The position numbers were made by a program, and so were the translations under genes. Of a DNA stretch of 64,000 nt, positions 7,182 through 13,933 are shown one piece after another. The notes beneath the pieces were generated by a model that worked only from the letters and a program-made list of their open reading frames with translations, had not been told where the DNA came from and searched no databases. Where the stretch lies: contig NZ_JAHFZF010000023.1 in assembly GCF_018619435.1 (NCBI RefSeq), positions 1 through 64,000 on the forward strand, given 5' to 3'. Positions within the stretch are counted from its first letter, which is position 1. Every line of letters starts with the position of its first letter. The DNA comes from Rhodoferax sp. U11-2br. GTDB lineage: Bacteria; Pseudomonadota; Gammaproteobacteria; Burkholderiales; Burkholderiaceae_C.

Positions 7182-7308
7182 AGACGCAAACAACAATTCT
7201 TCTGGATTTCTAGGTGACGTTTCGAGCTCTGCACTCGACGGTCTTGATGCCTTTGTGCAGGATTTGGATAAAAGGGTCCAGGCTCGATTTCCTTTTGGTG
7301 GGTGCTGA
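7168..7308 (+). CDS. Tiny ORF (46 aa) overlapping the membrane-protein gene, cassette copy 2
   Basis: Starts 14 bases before the end of the 6612 gene behind AGAAGAGGT (7156-7164), again an ideal coupling ribosome-binding site. The product begins MSCSKDANNNSSG and contains SSALDGLDAFVQDLDKR, then ends in VQARFPFGGC. It matches the first tiny ORF in start (MSC), position, length class and DGL helix, though the rest has diverged. Its last ~12 codons run through a short repeat element (7270-7293), so the C-terminus may have been altered by repeat insertion. Confidence 0.55.
   Translation: MSCSKDANNNSSGFLGDVSSSALDGLDAFVQDLDKRVQARFPFGGC
7270..7293 (+). repeat. Short repeat element (AGGCTCGAT family), copy 4
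   Basis: Reads approximately AAAAGGGTCCAGGCTCGATT. It lies inside the 3' end of the second tiny ORF, where it encodes KRVQARFP. Confidence 0.55.
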
Positions 7309-7365
7309 CTGCCATCGACTCCTGCCTTGTGGTGGTGTGATGGCACTTGCCTTTTTGCTGCGTTT

Positions 7366-7410
7366 TTTATAGTTATTAACCCTTTTTATATACGGGCTAG
7401 AGGCCAAATA
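7366..7410 (+). repeat. Dispersed 45 bp palindromic repeat, copy 2
   Basis: TTTTATAGTTATTAACCC, then TTTTTATATACGGGCTAGAG and GCCAAATA. It lies at the position equivalent to copy 1 within the 300 bp duplication. Confidence 0.75.
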
Positions 7411-7517
7411 TTCGCTAATCTTTCCTGTCGGGATAGGCTTGAAACCATGCCAACAACACTCAAGAGCCAACTTGCACCGCATGCTTAGCGCACAAAAGAA
7501 TGACGCAGCTAGACTTC

Positions 7518-7538
7518 CGTTGAAGCCTTCCTTCAACG
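7518..7538 (+). promoter_or_regulatory. Inverted repeat upstream of the antitoxin gene
   Basis: Perfect 8 bp arms CGTTGAAG/CTTCAACG around CCTTC, ending 43 bases before the antitoxin ATG. Antitoxins of this type commonly repress their own promoter, so this is a candidate operator. The corresponding site in the left duplicate (near 5728-5748) has lost the right arm. Confidence 0.4.
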
Positions 7539-7581
7539 CCCTGTCCTTGCGCCGCACAGTCGTCACTTTTTGGAGCCACCC

Positions 7582-7815
7582 ATGACCCACGCCGCAGACA
7601 CACTCAGCGCCCAAGTCGTCCAGCTGCCGCCCGAAGAACGCATGCAGGTGGTGGAGCGCATTCTGGACAGTCTGGACGAACCCGATGCTGCGCTGGACGC
7701 ACTCTGGGCCAAGGAGGCGGATGACCGGCTGGCGGCCTATCGCCGTGGTGAGGTGAAGGCGGTGGCCTTGTCCGAGGTGATTGCCAAGTATCAGGTCAAC
7801 ACCAAACCCGCATGA
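7582..7815 (+). CDS. Addiction-module antitoxin (orphan)
   Basis: Predicted 77 aa protein of the putative addiction-module component family (TIGR02574-like). The hallmark is VQLPPEERMQVVERILDSLD near residues 14-33, followed by the acidic, toxin-wrapping segment WAKEADDRLAAYRRGEVKAV. These proteins normally neutralise a RelE/ParE-type toxin encoded immediately downstream. The ATG follows GGAG (7572-7575) with 6 nt spacing. The stop overlaps the ATG of the toxin remnant at 7812, the usual coupled arrangement, but that toxin is broken after 14 codons. The antitoxin appears intact and may act as an orphan against related toxins. Confidence 0.85.
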   Translation: MTHAADTLSAQVVQLPPEERMQVVERILDSLDEPDAALDALWAKEADDRLAAYRRGEVKAVALSEVIAKYQVNTKPA

Positions 7816-7856
7816 ACGTTCGCCTGCTTGAGCCAGCGCAGGCTGAGCTTGATTAG
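7812..7856 (+). pseudogene. Truncated ParE/RelE-type toxin
   Basis: ATG overlaps the antitoxin stop. The 14 codons read MNVRLLEPAQAELD, a good match to the start of ParE/RelE toxins (commonly LxPAAxxELxEA), and then meet TAG at 7854-7856. No continuation of a toxin fold is evident in any frame up to 8005, so the rest appears deleted rather than frameshifted. The 149 bp from here to the DUF924 gene hold nothing else recognisable. Confidence 0.6.
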
Positions 7857-8005
7857 GCGATGCGGAACAGGCTCCTGGGCTAGGTGATGTTTTTTTGATC
7901 AAAGCGCAAAACCATACGTGATGCGCGTTGCGGGCACCTGTGGCCTCACTCTAAATACGCCAATGGGCGTTTACGGAAACCCCAGCCCTGGTTATCCTCG
8001 CGCCC

Positions 8006-8545
8006 ATGCAAGCCACCAACATCCTCAGTTTCTGGTTCAACGAGTTGAGTCCACAGCAGCACTTTGCCAAAGACGCTGCGCTGGATGCTGCCATTCGCAA
8101 GCGTTTTGGTGCCACGCTGGAAGCCGCTGCGCGGGGTGAGCTGGCCCCCTGGCGCGCCACGGCGGCGGGTCGGCTGGCAGAGATCATCGTGCTGGACCAG
8201 TTCTCGCGCAATGTGTACCGCGACACACAGCTCTCCTTTGCGCAGGACGCGCTGGCGCTGACCCTGGCGCAAGAGCTGGTGGCCCTGAAACAAGACCGCA
8301 ACCTGCCGCTGGCGCAGCGCAGGTTTGCCTATATGCCTTACATGCACAGCGAGTCCGCGCTGGTGCACACCCAGGCCGTGGCGCTGTTTTCGCAGCCGGG
8401 TCTGGAAGACAACCTGCGCTACGAGTTGCTGCACCAGGCCATCATTGACCGTTTTGGCCGTTACCCGCACCGCAATGCCATTCTGGGCCGCACCTCCAGC
8501 GCCGAGGAGCTGGCTTTTCTGAGTGAGCCAGGTTCGTCGTTTTAA
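8006..8545 (+). CDS. DUF924 family protein
   Basis: Predicted 179 aa, full length for DUF924. Family hallmarks visible are ILSFWF at the N-terminus, IIVLDQFSRNVYRDT in the middle, RRFAYMPYMHSE and FGRYPHRNAILGR near the end. The fold is all-alpha and TPR-like; the biochemical role is not established. It is the first ordinary chromosomal gene right of the island, as its GC-rich codon use shows. It stands alone, with the 45 bp palindrome immediately downstream. Confidence 0.9.
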   Translation: MQATNILSFWFNELSPQQHFAKDAALDAAIRKRFGATLEAAARGELAPWRATAAGRLAEIIVLDQFSRNVYRDTQLSFAQDALALTLAQELVALKQDRNLPLAQRRFAYMPYMHSESALVHTQAVALFSQPGLEDNLRYELLHQAIIDRFGRYPHRNAILGRTSSAEELAFLSEPGSSF

Positions 8546-8570
8546 GTTAGCGCCGCCAAAACGCTGCGGC

Positions 8571-8616
8571 TTTTGTAGCTGCTTGCCCTTATATCAAAAG
8601 GGCTAGAGGCCAATTT
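8571..8616 (+). repeat. Dispersed 45 bp palindromic repeat, copy 3
   Basis: Close to consensus: TTTTGTAGCTGCTTG, CCCTTATATCAAAAGGG, CTAGAGGCCAATTT. Located between DUF924 and the Old Yellow Enzyme gene. Confidence 0.85.
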
Positions 8617-8725
8617 GGCATACAAAGCCTGGCCATTGGCTAGCGCAAACCGCATTCGCCCGCTGCGGCCCCGTGATTGGGCTGCGGTGCTAAGGTCCAC
8701 CCTTTTGACTCACCGGACATTCACC

Positions 8726-9781
8726 ATGCTGTTTACGCCCTTGCAAGTTGGCCGCCTCACGCTGCCCAACCGCATATTGCTTGCCCCCCTCACCCGCACC
8801 CGCGCTGGCTCTGAGCACCAGCCCAACGAGCTGATGGCCGAGTACTACGCCCAGCGTGCCAGCGGCGGCCTGCTGATCACCGAGTGCACCATGGTGTTGC
8901 CCAACACCTCGGCCTTTGTGGCCGAGCCTGGCATTTACTCTGCCGAGCAGATCGAGGGCTGGAAGAAAACCACCGCCGCCGTCCACGCCAAGGGTGGGCG
9001 CATCTTTTTGCAGATCTGGCACAGCGGGCGCGCTGCGCATGCCGACATCAACGGCGGCCAGGCCAGTGTGTCGTCCACCGCCGTGCCGATTGAGGGCGAC
9101 ATCCACACGCCCAAAGGCAAGGTGCCCTACGCGCCCGCCCGTGTGCTGACCGAGGCCGAGATGCCGGCCATCGTCGCGGGCTTCGCCCAGGGTGCCAAAA
9201 ACGCCATTGAGGCGGGTTTTGACGGTGTGGAGGTGCACGGCGCCAATGGTTACCTGATCGACCAGTTCCTGCGTGATGGCGCCAACCAGCGCACTGACGG
9301 TTACGGCGGCTCGATGGAGAAGCGCGCACGTTTCCTGTTTGAGGTGTTGACCGCAGTGACCGACGCCATTGGTGCGGACCGCGTGGGCCTGCGCCTGTCG
9401 CCACTGAACAGCTTCAACAGCATGATCGACAGCGACCCGATCGGGCTGACCAGCTACCTGGCCGACAAGCTCAATGCCTACCAACTGGCCTATTTGCACC
9501 TGATGCGCGCCGACTTCTTTGGTGTGCAGCAGGGTGATGTGATGACGGTGGCACGCGACAAGTACAAAGGTGTGCTGATTGGCAACATGGGCTACACCGC
9601 CGACGAGGCCACCCAAGCCATTGCAGACGGCAAGCTCGACGCCGTGGCCTTTGGCACCAGCTTCCTGGCCAACCCGGACCTGCCCGCGCGTTTCCAGGCC
9701 GGTGCCGCTTTGAACGCGCCCGACGCCAGCACCTTCTACACGCCCGGCGCCAAGGGGTATACCGACTACCCCACGCTCTAA
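8726..9781 (+). CDS. Old Yellow Enzyme family alkene reductase
   Basis: Predicted 351 aa FMN-dependent flavoprotein (TIM barrel) that reduces activated C=C bonds with NAD(P)H; NemA-like enzymes also act on nitro compounds. Motifs: PLTRTRAGSEHQPNELM near the N-terminus, the QIWHSGRAAH strand, the substrate His/Asn pair in EVHGANGYLIDQFL, the YGGS loop, RLSPLNSFNSM, and the phosphate-binding IGNMGYT plus AFGTSFLANPDLP. I start at 8726 because MLFTPLQVGRLTLPNRI is the usual N-terminus; the frame extends upstream only through repeat-containing intergenic sequence. It is monocistronic. Confidence 0.93.
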   Translation: MLFTPLQVGRLTLPNRILLAPLTRTRAGSEHQPNELMAEYYAQRASGGLLITECTMVLPNTSAFVAEPGIYSAEQIEGWKKTTAAVHAKGGRIFLQIWHSGRAAHADINGGQASVSSTAVPIEGDIHTPKGKVPYAPARVLTEAEMPAIVAGFAQGAKNAIEAGFDGVEVHGANGYLIDQFLRDGANQRTDGYGGSMEKRARFLFEVLTAVTDAIGADRVGLRLSPLNSFNSMIDSDPIGLTSYLADKLNAYQLAYLHLMRADFFGVQQGDVMTVARDKYKGVLIGNMGYTADEATQAIADGKLDAVAFGTSFLANPDLPARFQAGAALNAPDASTFYTPGAKGYTDYPTL

Positions 9782-9842
9782 GCCCCCTGCGGTGGGGCGG
9801 CCCGCGTGCCACTATCATGGCGGCAACCACACCGCCCACGCC

Positions 9843-10169
9843 ATGCCCCGCCGCAAGCACCACCACGTTTATGTGGTTGAACTCTCTCCAGACGTGCTGC
9901 TGGAGCCCCGTTTTCGCAAAAACAACCCGAACTACATCGACGGCAAGCCCTGTGTGTATGTGGGCATGACCGGGCTGGACCCCGATGTGCGTTTTGACAA
10001 ACACAAGGCGGGCATCCAGGCCAACCGCTTTGTGCAACGCTACGGCCTGCGCCTGCTGCCCGATTTGTTTGAGGGCTTCAACCCGATGCGTTACGAAGAC
10101 GCGGTAGACCGCGAGATCGAGATCGGCATTGACCTGCGATCAGCCGGGTTCGGTGTCTGGCAGGCCTGA
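9843..10169 (+). CDS. Small conserved hypothetical, GIY-YIG-like core
   Basis: Predicted 108 aa. The segment KPCVYVGMTGLDPDVRFDKHKAG resembles the second half of a GIY-YIG nuclease core (YVGMT...R...H), with HVYVVEL as the first strand. GIY-YIG nucleases normally need a downstream Glu; an ED/RE-rich stretch (YEDAVDREIEIG) lies near the C-terminus. Activity is uncertain. I chose the ATG at 9843 (MPRRKHHH), since upstream codons are not conserved-looking. It is followed 46 bp later by udk on the same strand. Confidence 0.65.
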   Translation: MPRRKHHHVYVVELSPDVLLEPRFRKNNPNYIDGKPCVYVGMTGLDPDVRFDKHKAGIQANRFVQRYGLRLLPDLFEGFNPMRYEDAVDREIEIGIDLRSAGFGVWQA

Positions 10170-10215
10170 GGCGGCTTGTAAACTCGCAGGCTTTGCACCT
10201 GGACCCGGAGAACGT

Positions 10216-10857
10216 ATGCCCAAAACAAACCACAAACCCTTCGTGATCGGTGTTGCAGGGGGCAGCGGCAGTGGCAAGTCAACGGTCACACGCCAGGTGC
10301 TGGCGTCGGTCGGGCCGGACATGGCCACCGTTTTGTACCAGGACGACTACTACCTGGACCAGACCGAGATGTCGCCCGAGGAGCGGCGCAAAACCAACTA
10401 CGACCACCCCGATGCGTTTGACTGGCCGCTGATGATGCAGCACCTGCAGGCGCTGCGCCGTGGCGAGGCCATCGAGATGCCCACCTACGACTTCACCGCG
10501 CACAACCGCGCCAGCAAAACCATCACCCTGCAACCCGCGCCGGTGATTGTGGTGGAAGGCCTGTTTGCGCTGTATGACGCCGAGCTGCGCAAGATGATGT
10601 CGCTCAAGATTTTTGTGGACACCGCGCCCGACGTGCGTTTTATCCGCCGCCTGCAGCGCGACATGGCCGAACGCGGCCGCACCGCCGAGAGTGTGATTAC
10701 CCAGTACATGGCCACCGTGCGCCCAATGCACAAACAGTTCATCGAACCCACCAAACGCCGCGCCGACGTGATCCTGCCCCACGGCGCCAACGACCCGGCG
10801 GTGGACATCATCACCACCAAAGTCAAAACCCTGATCCACGATCTGGGGCGGGCTTAA
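10216..10857 (+). CDS. udk: Uridine kinase
   Basis: Predicted 213 aa cytosolic kinase phosphorylating uridine and cytidine to UMP and CMP in pyrimidine salvage. The P-loop GVAGGSGSGKSTVT (about residues 11-24), the substrate-site YQDDYYLD, the DHPDAFDW segment, MPTYDFTAHNR and the lid RLQRDMAERGRT are all present, as in bacterial Udk. The start follows GGAG at 10207-10210 with 5 nt spacing. Length is normal for the family. Confidence 0.95.
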   Translation: MPKTNHKPFVIGVAGGSGSGKSTVTRQVLASVGPDMATVLYQDDYYLDQTEMSPEERRKTNYDHPDAFDWPLMMQHLQALRRGEAIEMPTYDFTAHNRASKTITLQPAPVIVVEGLFALYDAELRKMMSLKIFVDTAPDVRFIRRLQRDMAERGRTAESVITQYMATVRPMHKQFIEPTKRRADVILPHGANDPAVDIITTKVKTLIHDLGRA

Positions 10858-10913
10858 ATACCCTGCAGCGCTGGGCTCTTACCAGCCATCGCCAAACGGA
10901 CATCAACTTCACC

Positions 10914-11381
10914 ATGCTCACCCCTTTCAAAAACCTGCTGACCAGTTTTTTCATGCCCGACGAGGCCGCTGGCCCGAGTCGGGCGCAGCGCCTGCAACTC
11001 GCCACGGCGGTCTTGATGGTGGAGGTGATGCGCGCGGATGCCAACATCAGCGCGGCCGAACGCGATCAGACGCTGGCCACCTTGCGCCAGCGTTTTGCGC
11101 TGGACGACGCGGCCCTGACGCAGTTGTTGGCACAAGCGGAGCAAACCGCCCAACGCGCCAACGACTACTTTCACTTCACCAGCGCCATGAACGACGACTT
11201 CACCCAGGCCGAAAAAATCCAGGTGGTGGAGTACATGTGGCAAGTAGCCTATGCAGACGGCGCGCTGGACGCCAATGAAAACCACCTCATCGGCAAGGTG
11301 GCGGGTCTGCTGCACGTGACCCACGGTGACTACATCGTTGCCAAGATGCGCGCCAAAGAGGCCGCACAGGGCCAGGGCTGA
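10914..11381 (+). CDS. TerB-like (tellurite-resistance family) protein
   Basis: Predicted 155 aa all-helical cytosolic protein with a TerB fold. A first acidic metal-binding-like helix pair (EVMRADANISAAERDQT) and a symmetrical second one (QVAYADGALDANENHLI) are visible. These paired D/E-rich turns are the family signature. TerB-like proteins are stress-associated, but stand-alone versions such as this have no defined role; no other ter genes are near. It lies 56 bp after udk on the same strand and may share its transcript. Confidence 0.85.
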   Translation: MLTPFKNLLTSFFMPDEAAGPSRAQRLQLATAVLMVEVMRADANISAAERDQTLATLRQRFALDDAALTQLLAQAEQTAQRANDYFHFTSAMNDDFTQAEKIQVVEYMWQVAYADGALDANENHLIGKVAGLLHVTHGDYIVAKMRAKEAAQGQG

Positions 11382-11395
11382 GCCGCATTTGCTCT

Positions 11396-11445
11396 ATTTA
11401 TCAGAGCTATATGCCCTTATCTAATAAGGGCTAGGGGCCATATTT
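11396..11445 (+). repeat. Dispersed 45 bp palindromic repeat, copy 4
   Basis: AGAGCTATATG, CCCTTATCTAATAAGGG, CTAGGGGCCATATTT. It lies in the convergent gap between the TerB-like gene and the AraC gene. Confidence 0.85.
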
Positions 11446-11484
11446 ATATTGATTCGCCTTGTCTAGCACAAGTGCTGGTGCGGG

Positions 11485-12264
11485 TCATAACCTTGCCCGA
11501 TACGCAGCTGGTGTGTCGCCAAAGGTGCGTTTAAACAACCCGATATATGCACTGGCGGTGGCGTAGCCCAGGTCCAGCGCAATCGCGGTGACAGGTGTGC
11601 CATCCGCCAGCATTTCGAGTGAGCGCATCAGGCGGGCACGCTGGCGCCAGGTGGTGAAGTTGAAGCCGGTCTCCATCACAAAGCGGCGGCTCAAGGTGCG
11701 TGAGCTGACCGAGGCGCTGTGTGCCCAGGCTTCCAGATCGCGGTCATCGGCGGGGTCGGCAATCAGCGCCCGGGCGATTTGCTGCAGGCGCGGATCGTGC
11801 GGCAAGGGCAAGCCCAGCGGCTCAACGGGCAGCGTGCGGATTTCGTCCAGGATGATGCTGGCAATGTGGGTCTGGGGCTCGTCAAGCGGGCCCAGGGGCC
11901 AGGTACTGGCGCGCAGCACCGCCTCGCGCAACAGGCCCGAGGTGCGCAGGGTGCAAGGGTTCTTGGGCAAGTTGTCACAAGCTTGCTCGGTGATGTAGGC
12001 GCTCCAGCCATGGAACGGGCCGTGTGATCTGCCGAAATGCCTGAGGTGTGGCGGTATCCACACGGCGTGGATGGCGGGCACAACCCAGACGCCGTCGTCC
12101 AACCCCAAGGTCACCAGGCCACGCAACGACCCAAACAGCTGCCCACGGGCATGCTGATGCGGCTTGTCAGAAGCTAGCTCTTTGTCACTGCTTCCTGCCG
12201 CCACAAACAGCACGGGGCCGTCCGCGCTGTTGATGGCCTGCAGGTCTACGTTCAGGTGAGTCAT
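11485..12264 (-). CDS. AraC family transcriptional regulator
   Basis: Predicted 259 aa. The N-terminal cupin-like sensing half contains HQHARGQLFGS and VVPAIHAVWIPP, typical of AraC sensors. The C-terminal ~100 residues form the double helix-turn-helix: SVSSRTLSRRF, TTWRQRARLMRSLEML and the signature IALDLGYATASAYIGLFKRTFGDTPAAYR. It is divergent from the flavin-binding protein gene at 12366 with a 101 bp shared intergenic region, so that gene is its likeliest target. The ligand cannot be inferred. Confidence 0.92.
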   Translation of the reverse strand: MTHLNVDLQAINSADGPVLFVAAGSSDKELASDKPHQHARGQLFGSLRGLVTLGLDDGVWVVPAIHAVWIPPHLRHFGRSHGPFHGWSAYITEQACDNLPKNPCTLRTSGLLREAVLRASTWPLGPLDEPQTHIASIILDEIRTLPVEPLGLPLPHDPRLQQIARALIADPADDRDLEAWAHSASVSSRTLSRRFVMETGFNFTTWRQRARLMRSLEMLADGTPVTAIALDLGYATASAYIGLFKRTFGDTPAAYRARL

Positions 12265-12365
12265 GGCGGAATTCTGCTATAGGTTGGCCGGATTAGTTTA
12301 CAGCCGCCAAAAATTCACTTCTACCATGCGTCCTTTTCCACCCGCAAGATGCAGGAGCGTGACTA

Positions 12366-13031
12366 ATGAACCATGCTGACCCAACTCAAGACATACAGAA
12401 CACGGCGGCCGCGCAGCCCGACCTGGATGCGCTTTACGACCCACCGGCCGAGCGGATCCAGAAGGCGGTGCTTGACCATCTGGTGGGTTTTCATGAGGCG
12501 TACTTAAAAGCGGCCACGTTTTTCTGCCTGGCAACAGGTAGTGAACAGGGTCTGGACGCGTCACCGCGTGGTGGCCCGCCCGGTTTTGTGCATGTGCTTG
12601 ACGAACACACGGTGGCCTTTGCCGACTGGCCGGGCAACAACCGGATCGAGTCCTTGCGCAACCTGCAACGTGATGAACGCCTGGGCATGGTGTTTCTGTT
12701 TCCGGGGCTGGACATCTTCATGCGCATCAACGGGCGGGGTCGCATCTCGACCGCCCCGGAGTTGCTGGCAGAACTCAAGGAAGGTGATCACCTGCCCAAG
12801 ACCGCGACGGTGGTGTTGATCGACGAGGTGCTGCTGCATTGCGGCAAAGCCATCAACCGGGCCAAACTCTGGCAGGAAGGCTCACGCCTGGATCGCCAAG
12901 CCCTACCCTCGGTTGGCAAGATGTTGGCCGAGTTTGCCAAGATGGACAACGCCCAGGCAGTCATGGATGAGACTCAGATTGAGCAGGTCAACACACACTA
13001 TGCGCATGCGGTGCGCCATGATTTGTATTGA
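12366..13031 (+). CDS. Pyridoxamine 5'-phosphate oxidase-related FMN-binding protein
   Basis: Predicted 221 aa with the split-barrel fold of the PNPOx family (MSMEG_1061-like subgroup). Indicative segments are KAATFFCLATGSEQG, DASPRGGPPGFVHVLD, FADWPGNNRIESLRNL and GMVFLFPGLDIFMRINGRG. Members bind FMN or related flavins and are often annotated only as flavin-nucleotide-binding proteins. Divergent transcription from an AraC regulator suggests inducible expression. The substrate is unknown. Confidence 0.85.
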   Translation: MNHADPTQDIQNTAAAQPDLDALYDPPAERIQKAVLDHLVGFHEAYLKAATFFCLATGSEQGLDASPRGGPPGFVHVLDEHTVAFADWPGNNRIESLRNLQRDERLGMVFLFPGLDIFMRINGRGRISTAPELLAELKEGDHLPKTATVVLIDEVLLHCGKAINRAKLWQEGSRLDRQALPSVGKMLAEFAKMDNAQAVMDETQIEQVNTHYAHAVRHDLY

Positions 13032-13061
13032 CCCGGCCTGATCTTCCATCGACTTGTTCAA

Positions 13062-13826
13062 TCAAACGAACATGCCGCCCGACACCTCAATGCGCTGCGC
13101 GTTGACCCAGCGGTTGTTGGGTGACACCAGCGAGGCCACCATGGCGCCAATGTCATCGGCCTCACCCACCCGGCCCAGCGCGGTTTGGGATGCGACGAAA
13201 GCATTGAGCTGCGGTGTGTCGCGCACAGCGCCACCACCAAAGTCGGTGGCAATGGCGCCGGGCGCCACGGTGTTGACGGCAATACCGCGTGGCCCGAGTT
13301 CTTTGGCCATGTAACGCGTCAGCACCTCTACCGCGCCTTTCATTGCGGCGTATGCCGCGTAGCCAGGCAAGGCAAAACGGGTCAGCCCGGACGACAGGTT
13401 GACGATGCGCCCACCGTCGGCCATCAGCGGCAGCAGTTTTTGCGTCAAGAAGAAAACGCCTTTCAGATGGATGTTGACCATGTCATCAAACTGGGCTTCG
13501 GTGGTGTCCATCAGGCTGGCGTGGGCGCCGGTGCCGGCGTTGTTGATCAGCGCATGGAAGGTGCTGCTGCCCCACTGCGCCAGCAGCACCTCACGCACCT
13601 GGGTGGCAAAGGCGGCAAAGCTGCTGCTGTTCGACACGTCAAGCGGCAGCGCCACCGCCTTCTGGCCCAGAGCCTCGATCTGTGCAACCACTTCGGCGGC
13701 CTCGGCCTGTTTGCTGCGGTAGGTCAGGATGACACCAAAGCCTTGTTTGGCCAGGTGCAGTGCAGTGCTTTTGCCCAGCCCACGGCTGCCGCCGGTGACC
13801 AAAACGATGGAGGGAGATGTCGACAT
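13062..13826 (-). CDS. SDR family NAD(P)-dependent oxidoreductase
   Basis: Predicted 254 aa classical short-chain dehydrogenase. The nucleotide-binding TGGSRGLGKS lies at residues 11-20, NNAG near 93, the catalytic Ser in NLSSG, and the YxxxK pair in YAAYAAMKGA. The C-terminus (RIEVSGGMFV) is typical. The TGxSRG motif with Arg suggests NADP(H) preference. It is divergent from a LysR regulator at 13933, a frequent arrangement in which the LysR protein controls the SDR gene. Substrate unknown. Confidence 0.93.
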   Translation of the reverse strand: MSTSPSIVLVTGGSRGLGKSTALHLAKQGFGVILTYRSKQAEAAEVVAQIEALGQKAVALPLDVSNSSSFAAFATQVREVLLAQWGSSTFHALINNAGTGAHASLMDTTEAQFDDMVNIHLKGVFFLTQKLLPLMADGGRIVNLSSGLTRFALPGYAAYAAMKGAVEVLTRYMAKELGPRGIAVNTVAPGAIATDFGGGAVRDTPQLNAFVASQTALGRVGEADDIGAMVASLVSPNNRWVNAQRIEVSGGMFV

Positions 13827-13912
13827 GGTGTGTTTCCTTTGCAGTTGGGGTGTGATGGAAACGAAGTCTATTGATCAACCTAATCCAGATAAATAGGGTG
13901 ATTACGATTTGT

Positions 13913-13933
13913 TTGTTCTATAAAATTGAACAA
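13913..13933 (+). promoter_or_regulatory. Candidate LysR operator over its own start
   Basis: Perfect 6 bp inverted repeat TTGTTC/GAACAA with a 9 nt AT-rich spacer. The right arm runs into the LysR ATG at 13933, so binding would block its own expression. A second palindrome, TTGATCAA, lies at 13871-13878 nearer the SDR gene. Confidence 0.45.

Larger units (their letters stand above)
7268..7581 (+). repeat. Right copy of the diverged ~300 bp direct duplication
   Basis: Same order of blocks as 5511-5815: AGGCTCGATTTCC, GTGATGG...CTTTTTGCTGC, the 45 bp palindrome, GCCAACAACACT, CCGTTGAAGCCTTCC and TCCTTGCGCCGCACA. Here it leads directly into the antitoxin gene, so this copy probably keeps the original promoter context. 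Its first 41 bases overlap the second tiny ORF. Confidence 0.75.

Noticed and set aside
8690..9616. 308-codon minus-strand frame opposite the Old Yellow Enzyme
   Set aside because: Antisense shadow of a clear enzyme; no motif.
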